This document shows positions 1 to 11,532 of a DNA stretch of 64,000 nt, in pieces; within the stretch, counting starts at the first letter, position 1; each line of letters opens with the position of its first letter. The position numbers were made by a program, and so were the translations under genes. The stretch spans positions 666,338 to 730,337 of the forward strand of contig MU385860.1 of the NCBI GenBank assembly GCA_022497145.1, given 5' to 3'. The notes beneath the pieces were generated by a model. That model was not told the origin of the DNA, did not search any database, and saw only the letters and a list, made by a program, of their open reading frames with translations. The stretch is from Rostrohypoxylon terebratum (taxonomy: Eukaryota > Ascomycota > Sordariomycetes > Xylariales > Hypoxylaceae).

Positions 1-290
1 CGGCCACACTGGAACCCGTGACGGCAGTTCAAATCAGCGTCGAGCCTATTGGGTCTATTGGGTCGGAATCAAACACGATGGCAGATCACATGGATGTCGA
101 GATGTCCGATACGGACAACAAGCTCTCGAGTGGGGCTACGATACCACACAGCGTCGATCTGGATATGAAGACTCCGACTGTGCCGGCACTAAATACCGGG
201 GTCGTTAACATGGAACGGCTTGGATCTACGGATCCCGAGACGGGCGCTAGACGGGATACGCCAATTCCGCCGGACCTAGTGAGCACCTAA
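1..290 (+). CDS. 3' end of an unidentified protein-coding gene, cut by window edge
   Basis: The frame is open from base 3 through a TAA stop at 288-290, giving about 95 C-terminal residues. The GTG at 18 is not a plausible start, because the frame runs on upstream out of the window. The peptide is acidic, rich in Ser, Thr, Pro, Asp and Met, and has no recognisable domain. It looks like the disordered tail of a larger protein. No function can be given. It could instead be a chance open frame, but its length and codon composition make a real terminal exon more likely. Confidence 0.45.
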   Translation, partial: ATLEPVTAVQISVEPIGSIGSESNTMADHMDVEMSDTDNKLSSGATIPHSVDLDMKTPTVPALNTGVVNMERLGSTDPETGARRDTPIPPDLVST

Positions 291-1295
291 CAACCGTTAT
301 ATCCATACAACCGCGTTATGGTGGACAGGTGGTTACATTGTGGATAGTGGATAGTGAGGCGGCTCATCAGGGAATGAAGCCCAGGATTGGGGAAAATGGA
401 AAATAGCAGGAACTTATACGCATACCGCAAGGGACACGGTTGCATTGAACGGCATTTCTGGCTTTAGCATAGGCGTTATTCGATACCTGGCATCGCAAGT
501 TTTTCGTGCTTTGGTTGGTTACATGGATGTGAGCGGATAGGTACACGAGGATACGACGGGCATGAAAATGAATCCAAACCAATACAGGTGTACAATCACT
601 TGATCCGAGACGGGGGCGTGCATGCATGTGGTCGTTGGAGATTTATTGATGATATTGCTGAGTAGAAGTGTTTCAGGGTCACCGACCAATCGTCGAGTTG
701 CGAAATATGGAGGAGGGTAAGGAATGTGCTATTGTAACAGATTTCTTGGATGGATTGTCATGTCATAAATCAAGCTGCTAACCTAAGGCCCGGTTTATCG
801 GCACAAAGGTGAATTTCTGGGTGCTTATCGGCTTATGACGCAAGTTTTCGATCCTTGTCGATGATCCCGTCTGTGCTTCTCCCCGCCAGCCCACTGTTAC
901 AACGAGTGTTTGCTCGCTAATCTGTCAACTAGTAGGTTAATTTGTTGTGGAGGGCTGAGGAAAAGTAGACGCAATATTTCAGACCACCAAAGGTTCGTTC
1001 GTGTTGTTACGTATATGCGTATGTGTCGGAAACCAACAAATTGAGTCTTGCAAACTGCAACTAAGACGGCTAAAGTTGCCACTCTTTCAGAAGTCCATTT
1101 CGGTACTAGTAGAATAATATTAGGTGACACAAGCGTTGAAGTTCGCAGCAGCGATGAGCTAGCTGTCTCGGTCCGGTGGTTCAGCACTCCCTGACTTTGT
1201 GATACGCAGCAATATTGGAAGTCGGTGCTAGCTTCCAGGAAATCATATGCGATAATACGGACGGGCTAGATTCGGGTGGGTATATGCTAATCCCT
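291..1295. other. Intergenic, no supported gene
   Basis: Short reading frames on both strands lack start context, splice signals and family resemblance. I see nothing I would annotate before the inverted-repeat element that begins at 1296. Confidence 0.6.
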
Positions 1296-1424
1296 CAGAA
1301 GGGCGTCAGAAAAAGTGCCCTATGTACTAATAGTACTGTATAAATCCCGGTTTTTGATTGGTCAATTAGGACAGTGTATCACAGTACTATTAATACATGG
1401 TGCACTTTTTCTGACGCCCTTCTG
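1296..1424. mobile_element. MITE-like inverted-repeat element, 129 bp
   Basis: The left arm (1296-1340) starts CAGAAGGGCGTCAG and is repeated in inverted orientation at 1379-1424. The outer 23 bases match perfectly and the next 22 match with about four differences. About 38 bases separate the arms. The element is flanked by the direct repeat TCCCT (1291-1295 and 1425-1429), which fits a 5-bp target-site duplication. It has no coding capacity. It is read as a non-autonomous DNA-transposon derivative of unknown superfamily. A simple hairpin is the alternative, but the matching flanking duplication argues for transposition. Confidence 0.7.
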
Positions 1425-1958
1425 TCCCTGTCATCCAATCAATTGGGAGAAAACAAGGAAGCCAAGATGCCGACTTACAGGATACAAACGGGAAGTACCC
1501 CAGCTTTTGAAAGAATCTAGGGATCCACCTACGTCATACACTTTTCATCGCGTTACGATTCATCTGAAGATCGAGTCTAACAGTATGATGTAAACTCTCA
1601 CGTTCTTAGCTGTAAGTCAATCACTCAATCCAAGGCCAAGGCCATGGTAGTACAACATTATTAGCTCAGGGTAGGCTGAGGTAGCTAGCTACCAACTATG
1701 TAATCAATTGAACCAATTAATATCTTTCAGCTCCGTTTCTTCTGTCGTACGGTTTCTCATTCTCTCTTCACTTCCTCACCCCGATCCCATAAGTTGTAAG
1801 ACACTTGTGAAGTTTCTTTCGTAGCTATTTTCTCTTGGTAGCTCAGGGTATAGGGGCCGAGGAAATCACCTAATCACCTCACTTCTTTAGGAGAATTGAC
1901 CTATGCCTGTTTTTAATCTCCTAGATTCCCTAACCCCAGTAAAGTAAGACATTACACT
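1425..1958. promoter_or_regulatory. 5' flank of the SMP/C2 gene
   Basis: No gene is supported here. The stretch from about 1730 to 1900 is rich in CT tracts (TTCTTC, CTCTCTTC), as is common around fungal transcription starts just upstream of an ATG. A discrete TATA box is not obvious. Confidence 0.4.
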
Positions 1959-4900
1959 ATGGCTTCTGAGCAGAACCATCATTTCCCCGGTGGTCACTAT
2001 TCGGGCCTGAACCGAGTTCCCAACATCAAAGAATTCGTCGCCGCTCTCGATAGGGATAAGAAAGAACGAGATGCCAAGATTGATTCCCAACGAAAGACAA
2101 ACGGGAAAAATGGAGACGTCAAAGACCATAAGAATAAGGTTGACCAGTATAAGGGTGGTAGAGTTGTCACGGATCCCGTTACGGGGAATGAGATCACAAT
2201 TGACGATGTAAATACCGATTTTATGAAGGCGGCGCAGGACCCTACTGTAAGTCTCCTAAGCTGTTTTTATAAGAGAGAATAAATCCCTAACCAAATATGG
2301 CCAGCTGTCCGTGCCGAACGCGAATCTGGGCAAAGATACAACGGTGAAGACAGAACCGACACAATCAGGGGAAGAGTATAGGGAAGCTCAAGATGTGACA
2401 GCACCGCCAGATCCGATAGCTACGGGGGCCACTTCTGATGTGCCGATTCATGGCGAGAAGACGAATATCCTCTTTCATCCGACCCCATCCGTCAGCTATG
2501 AGCCTATGTACGCTGCTATTGAGCAGCGAGGCACAGTACTGTGTGCTGGCGTATTCTTCGCAATCGTTTTTATGGGGAAATTCTTTGGGGGTAGATTGCT
2601 AGGATTGATTCCCTTGGCTATATGTGTCTCTTCTGGCGTTTTCTTGTGGATGAAGGACTTGGTCAGACGAGGCCGTGACATCGAGTGGTCCAGCGAACAG
2701 AAACGTGGTGAAACAGCCGTGGCCAACTTAATTCCCGAATCTGTCGAATGGATGAACACTCTGCTCGGAATTATTTGGGGCCTCATTAACCCAGACATGT
2801 TCTCTGCTGTTGCCGATACTCTCGAGGTATGTCTCGGGATCATTCCCCGCGATCTCATACTAACAAATCCAGGACGTCATGCAAGCATCGGTTCCAGGAA
2901 TCATCGAAAATGTCAAAGTCGCTGATATCAATCAAGGCAACAACCCTCTTCGAATCCTAAGTCTCCGGGCGCTTCCTGATCACCACATGAAAGAGGTGAA
3001 AGATGAGATGCACAAGGAGAACCAAAAGACCAAGGATCCGCAAGAGCTCGCTGCTGACGAAGAGGGAGGTGACTACTACAACTTAGAAGCATCTTTTGCA
3101 TATCATGCGAGGCCCGCATCCGAAACCGCGCTGGGCAAAGCGCAAAATATGGGCATGCAATTGGTTTTCTACCTCGGTGTCAGGGGGTTATTTGGAATTC
3201 CTTTGCCCATTTGTAAGTCCCTCGACATGTCACGCCAGATATAGTCGCTAATCACGTATAGGGGTCGAATTGATTGGCTTGGTGGGAACCGTGCGTCTCA
3301 GACTCCAAATGACACCAGAACCACCATTCATGAAGGCAGTTACTGTTACACTTATGGGAATCCCCAAGGTAGAAGCTGGGTGTACGCCAATGATTGAGCG
3401 TGGAGTTAATATCCTTAACTTACCGGTGATTTCCAACTTCGTCAACTGGGCCATCAAGACAGCTGCTGGCATGTATGTTGCGCCGAAATCACTTACACTC
3501 GATCTCGGCAAGATGTTGAGCGGAGATGACATCCAAAAGGAAACCAGCGCTCTTGGTATCCTCTTCATCCGTATCCATAAAGCTACTGGGCTGTCGAAGC
3601 AAGATCGTAGAGGATCTGAAGGCGGCGGCTCCGATCCTTACATCACAGTCAGCTTCTCCAAATTCGGCAAGCCGATGTATTGTACTCGTGTCATTCAGGA
3701 TGACCTAAACCCTGTTTTCGAAGAGACATGTGCTCTTTCCGTCACCGCCGAACTCATCAAGGCAGATGAGCAATTATCCATGGAATTATGGGATAGCGAC
3801 CGGTCTAGCGCCGATGACGTCGTCGGCAAGGTAGAACTTTCCTTAAGAAAGCTCATCCAACACCCTGGCAAGATGTACCAACAAGTATCCAAGCTTCGCG
3901 GCGTGAAGGCTGAAAGTACCATGCCCGGTGAACTTCACTGGGAAGTCGGCTACTTTGGAAAGACCCAATTCCGAGCTGCTCTCAGGACGGATGGTAAGGA
4001 CCTCAGCTTACCGAAGGAGATTCGGGATCATGAGAAGTTGCAAGATGAAAAGGGTGCTATCCAAAATGATGAGGAAGATGCTGTTGTCCATACACCTCCA
4101 GATCCGCTGTGGCCTTCTGGAATTCTTAGTATCGTCGTTCACCAAATCGTTAACCTTGAGCTAGCCAATGTCAAGGGCTCTGAGGGCGGAAAACGCACGG
4201 GAGGAAAAGAGTATGAGCCTGCTCGCGACGCTGGGGAGATCAAGGAGGAGTCGAGCAAGAGGTTGCCAAGCGCCTACTGTACTATGCTGCTCAATGATGA
4301 ACTGGTAGGTTTCTAGCAGCATCCTTTATATCACTGTGTTAACAAATTATTACAGGTATACAAGACTCGAACTAAGGTTGTCTCTTCTAAACCTATCTTC
4401 AACGCTGGTACCGAGCGCTTTGTTCGAGATTGGAGATCGGCTATCGTCACTATTACGGTCCGCGACTCGCGTAACAGGCAGCACGACCCGATCATTGGCG
4501 TTGTCCCTTTGAAGCTCTCAGAGCTCATGCAAACCAGCAGCCAGGTAAGTCGGACAAATCTGTCCTTGAACTTGAATGAATGCTGATTTTGAATGGCTAG
4601 GTCACGCGGTGGTATCCCCTAGACGGTGGAATTGGCTTCGGTCGCATTCGCATCTCGTTGCTGTTCCGATCTGTCGAATTGAAGCTACCACCACCTCAAC
4701 TTGGTTGGGATGTCGGGACATTCGAATTTACATCCGACAAAATAACCTCGACTTTCGCTGGTTCGGGTAAGGGTCACGTCAAAATTCGTCTGAGAACAGG
4801 AGGTAGCTCTGCGGCAATCAAACGCGAATACTGCAAGGTCGAAGGCGATGGTTTGGAATGGTCCATCAAAGATATTACCGATAACCAAAGTCTACGTCTG

Positions 4901-5869
4901 CCTGTTAGATACCGCTACCGCTCCCCTGTATTCTTCGAGTTCCACTTGCCCGGCAAGCGTCATCACGAGCACTTTGCGGCAATATGGTTGCAAGAACTAA
5001 TTGACGGCGAGGATAAGTCGTTTGATATTCCCGTGTGGAAATGCGACAACGCGATGCGTTTATCCCAGAACTTCATCACCGAGGACAATTTCAACACGAT
5101 ACCCGATATTAAAATCGAAGAGGTAGGACGTCTTCGCTTCAGAGGCAGATTCAAGGCTGGCACAGACAGAGACCACCTTCGTTTCGTGAGCGATAATGAC
5201 TCGCGCGAGACAATCGAGACGTGGGAGGCTTGCTTCGCGGAAGGAGTCCGACAGGAAGAGGTCTTGAAATCGATACCCGCTACCATCCAGAAGTTGCACG
5301 ATGATTCGCTCACAGGAGGACGAGACGTGCTCGCTACTGCACCCGAAGAGGAGCGTAGGAAATGGCTATCAAAAGATGGAACAGATTGGACCGGCGCTTT
5401 CGGTCAAGACCCGGCAGACCTAATGACGGGCCACGATAGTCGCGAAGAACCTGAATATGAACAAGATTCCGACTCAGGGCGTACAGACAGCCCTGCCAGC
5501 AAACCTCGTTCCACATCCTCCCAGTACTCTGACGACCTCGGCGTTAACGACGCCACGTCTGACGCCGCAGGGAGTTCGGACTATCCACGTCCAAGTACCA
5601 GTACAAATGGTGACGACCTAACGCAGGCCACAACGAACTCTGGTGAGAGTAAGAAAAGCAAAAGGAGTGACAGCATAAACCCGATCAAACAGTACAAGGA
5701 CTACAAGGAAAGGAGCCGGGACTTGCATCGCCAGCACCGCGGGCTCATGCAGTGGCGCCCTCTACGCAACGCGCAGTTCGCCAAGGACGAGGCGAAGTTT
5801 GCGATTAGAAGGGTTAGCCATATGGGCGCTTTGAGTGGGCGGCAGCCGGATGTCGAGACGGAGGTTTAA
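1959..5869 (+). CDS. mug190: Mug190/tricalbin-like SMP and C2 domain protein
   Basis: Six exons: 1959-2246, 2305-2826, 2873-3212, 3262-4304, 4356-4544 and 4601-5869, joining in frame to 1216 residues. A hydrophobic hairpin lies at about residues 173-211, followed by an SMP-type lipid-transfer region. The SMP region begins SVEWMNTLLGIIWG near residue 238 and includes the VMQASVPGIIENVKV strand. A first C2 domain starts near residue 482 (GILFIRIHKATGL, DPYITVSF) and a second near 670, running across the exon 4/5 junction. The C-terminal tail is Ser/Asp-rich and disordered. The architecture is that of tricalbin/extended-synaptotagmin proteins, which tether ER to plasma membrane and move lipids. 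The order best fits the fungal Mug190 group. Every intron has a GTAAG/GTATG/GTAGG donor. The lipid-transfer role is inferred from the family. Confidence 0.9.
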
Positions 5870-6813
5870 TGGATGTGAAAATGATTTGTTCGAGGATGAG
5901 TGATAGGTGGGATTTCTTCTGTCACACGATGTACTACAGTATGAAGACATGAGACACAGATGGGATTGGAATATAGGCCTGTGGCGGCTATTAGGCTTGT
6001 GCTAATATTGTATTGTATAGGCACTCAACGAGGCATGGGATGTGTTAGTATGAGTTATGAGATCAAAGTTATAGTAATTTTATTGCATCTTTAATTTGAG
6101 ACTAATACGTCAATCACCTCTTCTCTGATGTCTCTCTAGGCACTCTACAGCCGTCGAGGGCAGAGTGATCCGGCTAGTAAGTGTATATGTAATACAGTAC
6201 TGCATCCAAGAGAGAGTGTAGTAGAATGTAGGCCAACAAAATAAACCATGCACCTTTAGAGTAAAGAAGGGCACAGTGAATAGGAAACGTGGTCCTGGGG
6301 TTCGTTCTTCCTTGACGCAAAATTGAGATAAGCCATGGGGATCAGGGCAGAATATCTCAGAGTGTATGTAAGGTGTTCTTCATGTATGAAGAGGGATTTA
6401 TGTAGGGATCATAGTGCCACGGAGAGGGGAGAAGAGATACCTCTTCGTTGATTGGAATTGCTTTTTTTTCATTCAGTACCTATAATATAGGTAATCCTGT
6501 CGTGGGCACCGTCTCTCGCGGTAGGCCCGGTATATACTTCCTTTCTTCATGTACATACCCCTCTGTACCCTTTTATACGCCTGGAGTTTCCGTATGATAC
6601 ACGTCTTGGTACAAATGGCGCAACGATTCGAGCGCGAAGATGTGGTGTTCGTTTCATTTCGTTCCAGTAATTCGTCGTCGCTCGTATCCCATCCCCATCT
6701 CATGCACCCTTACCCTCTATAGTTTACCTATATTTTTTTCCTCCTAGTCTTTCGTCTTCGGCCGGGGTAAATGAGATCGAGATCCGGTAGCCCGGGACCT
6801 ATTCTTGCTTCTC
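5870..6813. other. Convergent intergenic region
   Basis: This region holds the 3' flanks of the SMP/C2 gene and of the mitoribosomal gene, which converge here. It is AT-rich with poly-T runs near 6464 and 6732. No supported gene. Confidence 0.6.
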
Positions 6814-7755
6814 TTACTGGTTAGCCAACTTGATAGCCTCGGCCTCTTGTCGGGCCATTGCCAGCATGCGGTCCTCTTCCTTTCGATCTTCGAGATATTT
6901 CTTCATGATCGCGCGGTCCGCGGCAGCCCTCTGGCGCCGGCGCTCGATGGCCGCCAGCTCCGCCTGTTCATCGGGCGTCGGCTCGACCTTCGTAGCGCCA
7001 GTCTTGGCCATGAACTCGTCGAGGATGACGTCCGAGCGCACGTCCTTCATGTCGATCGTGACCACGCGCTCGCCCTCCTCCGGCGGCGGCGCCGGGCACT
7101 CGTTCTCTGTGCTCGAGTGCGGCTGCTGCGCGAGGGGGAGGGAATTCATCTTGCTCATCAGTGCGGATGGCTTGTTGGCGTCGAGCGCGGCTTGCCGGAA
7201 GTAAATCGACATCTTGGCCGGCGCGCTTTGATCTTCTGTTCGGTTCACCAGCATCGGGACGGCGGGGTTCCAGAATTTTAGGCGGGGTAGACAGTCCTTC
7301 CAGAATCTCCTGCTCGGAGGCGTGGTTAGTCAATTGGATATATGGCGATTTGGGGTTCGTGTATGAGTCGCTTTGAGGAGCGAGACCGACGATAGGAGTA
7401 TTTGTAGGAATGGGAGGGTGAACAGTTCCGCATACCTAGGTCCCAAATGTCCATTATTCCATTTTTTGGCGAAGTCCATATGTATCCGCGTGATCTCGGG
7501 CGGGAGTATCGCTGCTCCTGGACCATGCCGTATTGCCAGCATCTATTAAGCCATTGCCTCCGTCAGAATGTACGTCCGATCGCAATCGATTGTCAAATTT
7601 ACCTTCTAGATTAGTATGTTAGCGACGACTTCCAGACTTCATATTTGCCATTCAGTAACGAGAAGATATTCTCCATTCTAGCGAGAGAAAAAGTAAATTG
7701 ACGGTAGACAACTTACTTCTTGCAATATGTGCATACGCTTCCCTGGGTTCACCAT
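6814..7755 (-). CDS. mrp49: Mitochondrial large-subunit ribosomal protein, L51/S25/CI-B8 family (mL61/Mrp49-like)
   Basis: Three exons on the minus strand, 7755-7717, 7542-7436 and 7309-6814, give 213 residues. The ATG at 7755 opens a short exon (MVNPGKRMHILQE) ending at a perfect GTAAGT donor. The second exon begins LAIRHGPGAAILPPEITRI, and the third continues RRFWKDCLPRLKFWNPAVP. Together they form the thioredoxin-like L51/S25/CI-B8 fold found in mL43, mL61, mS25 and the complex I B8 subunit. The order of RIHMDF, GP-R-FW and LPRLK-NP fits fungal Mrp49/mL61 best. The C-terminus is a charged helix rich in Arg, Glu and Ala. The ATG at 7542 is directly preceded by TAG, read here as the splice acceptor. 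The exact family member is less certain than the fold. Confidence 0.75.
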
Positions 7756-8464
7756 CTTGACAACCCTCCTGCGAGCTTGCTTGGCTCGCTATCAAGTTTT
7801 TCAATCTGGCTGGCGCGAGGTCGAAGAGGTAAAAAAAAGTAGCTGCTCTGATACTTCAAGCGATCGTCTGTGCATTGAAATTTCGGGGACCCCTGCTTAG
7901 CGCCGGCTCTCAAGATGTTCCGATACGCTTTGCGGGATTACCTCTACAACGAAATTTGCATTACGTAATCATGATTGATTCAACTGCACTTTTTTTGCGA
8001 TAATAGGGGTAACCCTTCAAATGTTCTTGAAATGCTCCGAATCAGTAGGCCCGCTTTCTCTTGAGCTTAATGAAGTGTTCTCGGTCCAAGAAGTAGAGCA
8101 TCGCTTCAACTACAGCATGACGAACATGAGACGACACCAAACCCTGGAGATAACTTCAAACTAGGCAAATCGCCATGAAACGAGTTCACCCAAGTTTCCT
8201 CAAAGAGAGGAGTGCCACGTCGCTAGGAAAACTTATTCTTCGCCTCATCAGTACGGCACATCCTGGTAACTCCTTTGTGTGGTGATGTGTTCGTTTCAAC
8301 CCAAGCCCTTCGCAGCATGGGTCTGATGAACCGGTCCAAATGTATCCTACGCGTATAAAAGGTAGAAGGTTACCCTGCCTGTGAGTACGAAACTCTCATC
8401 ACACGACATTGATCTCCCAAGCTTTAGGAGTCATCAGATAACATATCAGATTCGAATCTACATC
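7756..8464. promoter_or_regulatory. Divergent intergenic region with TATA box at 8354-8360
   Basis: The region lies between the minus-strand mitoribosomal gene and the plus-strand deaminase gene. TATAAAA at 8354-8360 sits about 105 bases before the proposed deaminase ATG, a plausible core promoter. No gene is supported inside. Confidence 0.5.
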
Positions 8465-9987
8465 ATGTCATTCCAAAACGACATTCCAAATGTAAAATCC
8501 AATACCATTGAGGATATATTCGCGTGTGCTCAGCTAGATCCTGTAGATTTTTACTCCAAAGTCCTTGCTCTCTGTCATATAAACTTGCAATAGGAAAAAA
8601 TGCTGAACCTAACTCTGAAGAAAAATTCTTCCAAATTGAAGCCTATCAGTATCAACAAAATTATAGAACGTGCAAAGGATGGCGAAGACCTGAACAAGCT
8701 TGGGAAGAATCTTCTTGACTCCTTCGCCCTGATTTTCGCCCAACCTGGGCCCGAGGGAGTCATTGCAACCGTTATGGAGAAGAGAGAACCAAACACCTAC
8801 GTCCTTCACATAGCAAAAAATAACGGTGACTGCGCCGCCTTATCCGAGCTTGCTATTAGTATCCAAGTGTGGTTCGGAATGAGAGGATCTTACCCTGTAA
8901 CCAGACTGAATCTTCGATCTCATATTGATGATCCAACTTTCGAGAATAGCTGCTGGCAGCAAATTCTCCACGCCTGTTATCCAAACATTAGGAAAACCAT
9001 ATATGAGGTATGCTTTGCAAAATTACGAAATATGAAAGATGCGAGAAATTATCACTTCGCGCCTGTCCGAGAAGTAATCTATGATATTACATCTACTAAC
9101 GACTGTTATAACGAGATGCGCCTTGCAGCTCATGGCTTGATTTCTGCTCTAGACAATATTTACCAACTGAACGAATTCTATCTAGGCTGGAAAGACAGAA
9201 GACGTGTCCATCGGCTTGGAGAGATACAATGCGAGAAAATACGCTGGGCTCATGAACTCATAAGCAGGTGTTACGAACTATTGGAACGCTACAAGGAGCC
9301 CATGGATCAATTGATCAAGTTATATAACAGAAAAGTTTCCTCAGATAAACCTCAGCGAAGCAAGATTCAGGTCCACGGATTATCATTGAAAAGGGTGAAA
9401 AGGTTAATCTATCATATGGCGCAATACCGTAGGGCATGGTATGATATGGTTCGCTTCAAGCTAGATCATAGCTCGGCTACTTTGGAGATAGACTTCATAC
9501 CCCACGACACAGTGGGAGCAGCGTGCAAAGCGGACAACACCAACAAGGCTCAAGTATCACGGAAATCTGCTCGAAAACGTCACAGCTTCCAGGTAGATTG
9601 TCGAGGATATCCATACTCTTTACAGACCAAATCGCAAGGTAACTGGGAAACATCAAACCGAGCTTCTTCGTGCATTGCGAGATGCAGATACTAGAGTTCG
9701 TATTGGTGAACAATATGTCGACATTCTACAACTACATCGGTTGTAGTAAAGGCCCTTGCTGGCTCTGCTACCATGCCTTAACTGCAATGACTTCTGAATT
9801 CAAGAAAAGAGAGTCCCACCTAAAGCTGTACCCGACATGGCTGCCTCCGAACATCAGCAAGAATGCGCGGGATAGAGAAAGGTTTGCTGAGATCCTTCGA
9901 CTTTTAGATGGGCAAGTTACAAGGGGGCCAGCAAACATCAGGAATATCTGTAGCAAGAGAAGCCCCACAACGACAATGTTAGATTAG
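8465..9987 (+). CDS. OTT_1508-type nucleic-acid/nucleotide deaminase, frame interrupted
   Basis: Two open frames in different phases make up this locus. The long frame (8600-9694) encodes a helical region of about 330 residues with no known motif. The second frame, open from 9643 to 9987, carries the deaminase signature: an HCE (H-x-E) at about 9673-9681 in FFVHCEMQILEF, and CWLC (C-x2-C) at about 9757-9768 after IGCSKGP. These are the zinc ligands and the catalytic Glu of the deaminase fold in fungal OTT_1508-like proteins. The 5' end is proposed as ATG 8465 with a 51-nt intron (8543-8593) restoring phase. Between about 9593 and 9662 no canonical intron restores the frame: the only AG after the in-frame TAA at 9640 is at 9661-9662. 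It needs a phase-2 donor, and only a weak GTGCAA at 9523 fits. The gene is therefore frameshifted, oddly spliced, or affected by an assembly error. Confidence 0.6.
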
Positions 9988-10085
9988 TAGGTCTAAACGT
10001 GTGGTGTTGGTGTATGTATGAACCTATCTAATAGCTAACGAAAAATGGTGGTCTGGCGGCTGTTCGTGCCAACTTAAGTAGTACT

Positions 10086-11006
10086 CTACTCCTCCCAAGG
10101 TGAGCCTGAATAATTGGTGTCTTCTCCTCCTGAATAATCGGTCTCTCCTGATGAACTAGTGTAGAAGAAATACAATCCGTGATCATATTCGGGACATTCC
10201 ACATTTTTCTTTATTATAATTTCGTTCCGTTTCTTTTCATACAGTGCAAGGTCTGTAATATGCTTCGAGCAGCCGTTTTTTAGCGGGAGCTCAAACGCGA
10301 TCTTCCCGTCAACCTCGATGACCATCTTTATGGATAGTATTCCGTACGTTTTAGGATCGTTGTCATCTAAACCCGACCTGGGGTCTACGCTGAACCACTC
10401 TGTCGCTCTTGAAAATAGCCAGAAATTTTCGGTATCAGAATACGTGAGTGGGTGTAAAGTTTGACGAGGCGGTTCAGGTTCAAAGTGTCGGTGTGCTGAT
10501 CGACATTTAAATTTGTGCAGTTCTATGATACGTACGTGCTGGGTGCGGCGGAGATGCTTTCTGCTTGTTTGCTTCGTCTTGAAGTCGAGTAGAGTGTTGC
10601 AGCCAGCGGGGTTGATCTCATTAAACGAGCCATAGGTGGCGATGAGTGGCCCTTTCAATAGAACCATTCTGCTGAGGTCTACGCGCAGTACTCCAGCAGG
10701 TTGACCGAGAGGAAACTGTGAGCGGTTACGATGGACCGAGCAAAAGATGCGAGCCGTAATCGGTATGGTTACGCGGTAGACGGCTATGGCGAAGCTGTAG
10801 AAAGCTTTGGCTATCTCTCGACTCTCACGGTTAATAGCTAACAAGGGCGATATGAGTTGTTTCATGGAATCCATTGAGCGAAATAATGAATCGAATAGGT
10901 TTACTTTTTTTTGCTCTGCAGATTCCTGATGTAGAACATGTCCCCAAATCCCCCAACGTAATTCGGTGGGAAGAGACAAGAATGTGGCAGGCTGATGTTG
11001 TGTCAT
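10086..11006 (-). CDS. 2EXR domain protein
   Basis: A single exon of 306 residues. The N-terminus carries FLSLPTELRWGIWGHVL followed by LLAINRESREIAKAFYS, the two EXR-type motifs defining the fungus-specific 2EXR family, which resembles an F-box-like start. The rest is a mixed beta region (TARIFCSVH, IIELHKFKC, ILSIKMVIEVDGKIAFELP) with a Gly/Asp/Ser-rich tail. 2EXR proteins are numerous in filamentous ascomycetes, and their molecular role is mostly unknown. A TATA-like ATTATATA lies at 11091-11098, about 85 bases upstream of the ATG. Confidence 0.8.
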   Translation of the reverse strand: MTQHQPATFLSLPTELRWGIWGHVLHQESAEQKKVNLFDSLFRSMDSMKQLISPLLAINRESREIAKAFYSFAIAVYRVTIPITARIFCSVHRNRSQFPLGQPAGVLRVDLSRMVLLKGPLIATYGSFNEINPAGCNTLLDFKTKQTSRKHLRRTQHVRIIELHKFKCRSAHRHFEPEPPRQTLHPLTYSDTENFWLFSRATEWFSVDPRSGLDDNDPKTYGILSIKMVIEVDGKIAFELPLKNGCSKHITDLALYEKKRNEIIIKKNVECPEYDHGLYFFYTSSSGETDYSGGEDTNYSGSPWEE

Positions 11007-11532
11007 GATGTAAGAAAAGTGCTTGCTATGTAATATGAATTGGGTTGCGATATGAGATGAATGCGAAGTGCATTTGGTAAGTGTCGGGCTATTATATAGT
11101 TACCTGGTGCCTATGTAATAGGGTCTTTGCTGCCTTGGTAGGTATGTCATTGACTGCCATTCCTCAACTGAGAGGAGAAAGAGTAAATCGGTTCGAAAAA
11201 CATTTAGATCGAAACCCGAGGAAGAATATTGTATGGGAATGTTTGAAGATCGTGAAGCTACCTACATATGCTTTATCCTGAAGGAAATGCAACAATGACT
11301 TATGCCTCACATCTTCATCTGAGCGGAAGTTTTCATAGTATTCAAACCTAAAGAAACGAAAAGTTTGGACTGATCACGCATGAGACTGGAATGTTATAGG
11401 TAGCTTTGTAACGACCTTTAGCTGTTGGCTGACTCAGGAGGTTTATGACAACTTATATACTACATCGTGATAGTCCAACTCTGCCGGTTCGTCTGATGCC
11501 TGTAAAAATCATATGCGAGTCTTAAGATACGC
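11007..11532. other. Intergenic between COX12 and the 2EXR gene
   Basis: The region holds the 2EXR promoter (TATA-like sequence near 11092-11098) and the COX12 3' flank. A 66-residue plus-strand frame at 11081-11281 has no recognisable content. Confidence 0.5.

Noticed and set aside
1315..1593. 92-codon plus-strand frame
   Set aside because: Its first third lies inside the inverted-repeat element and the rest has no recognisable protein features.
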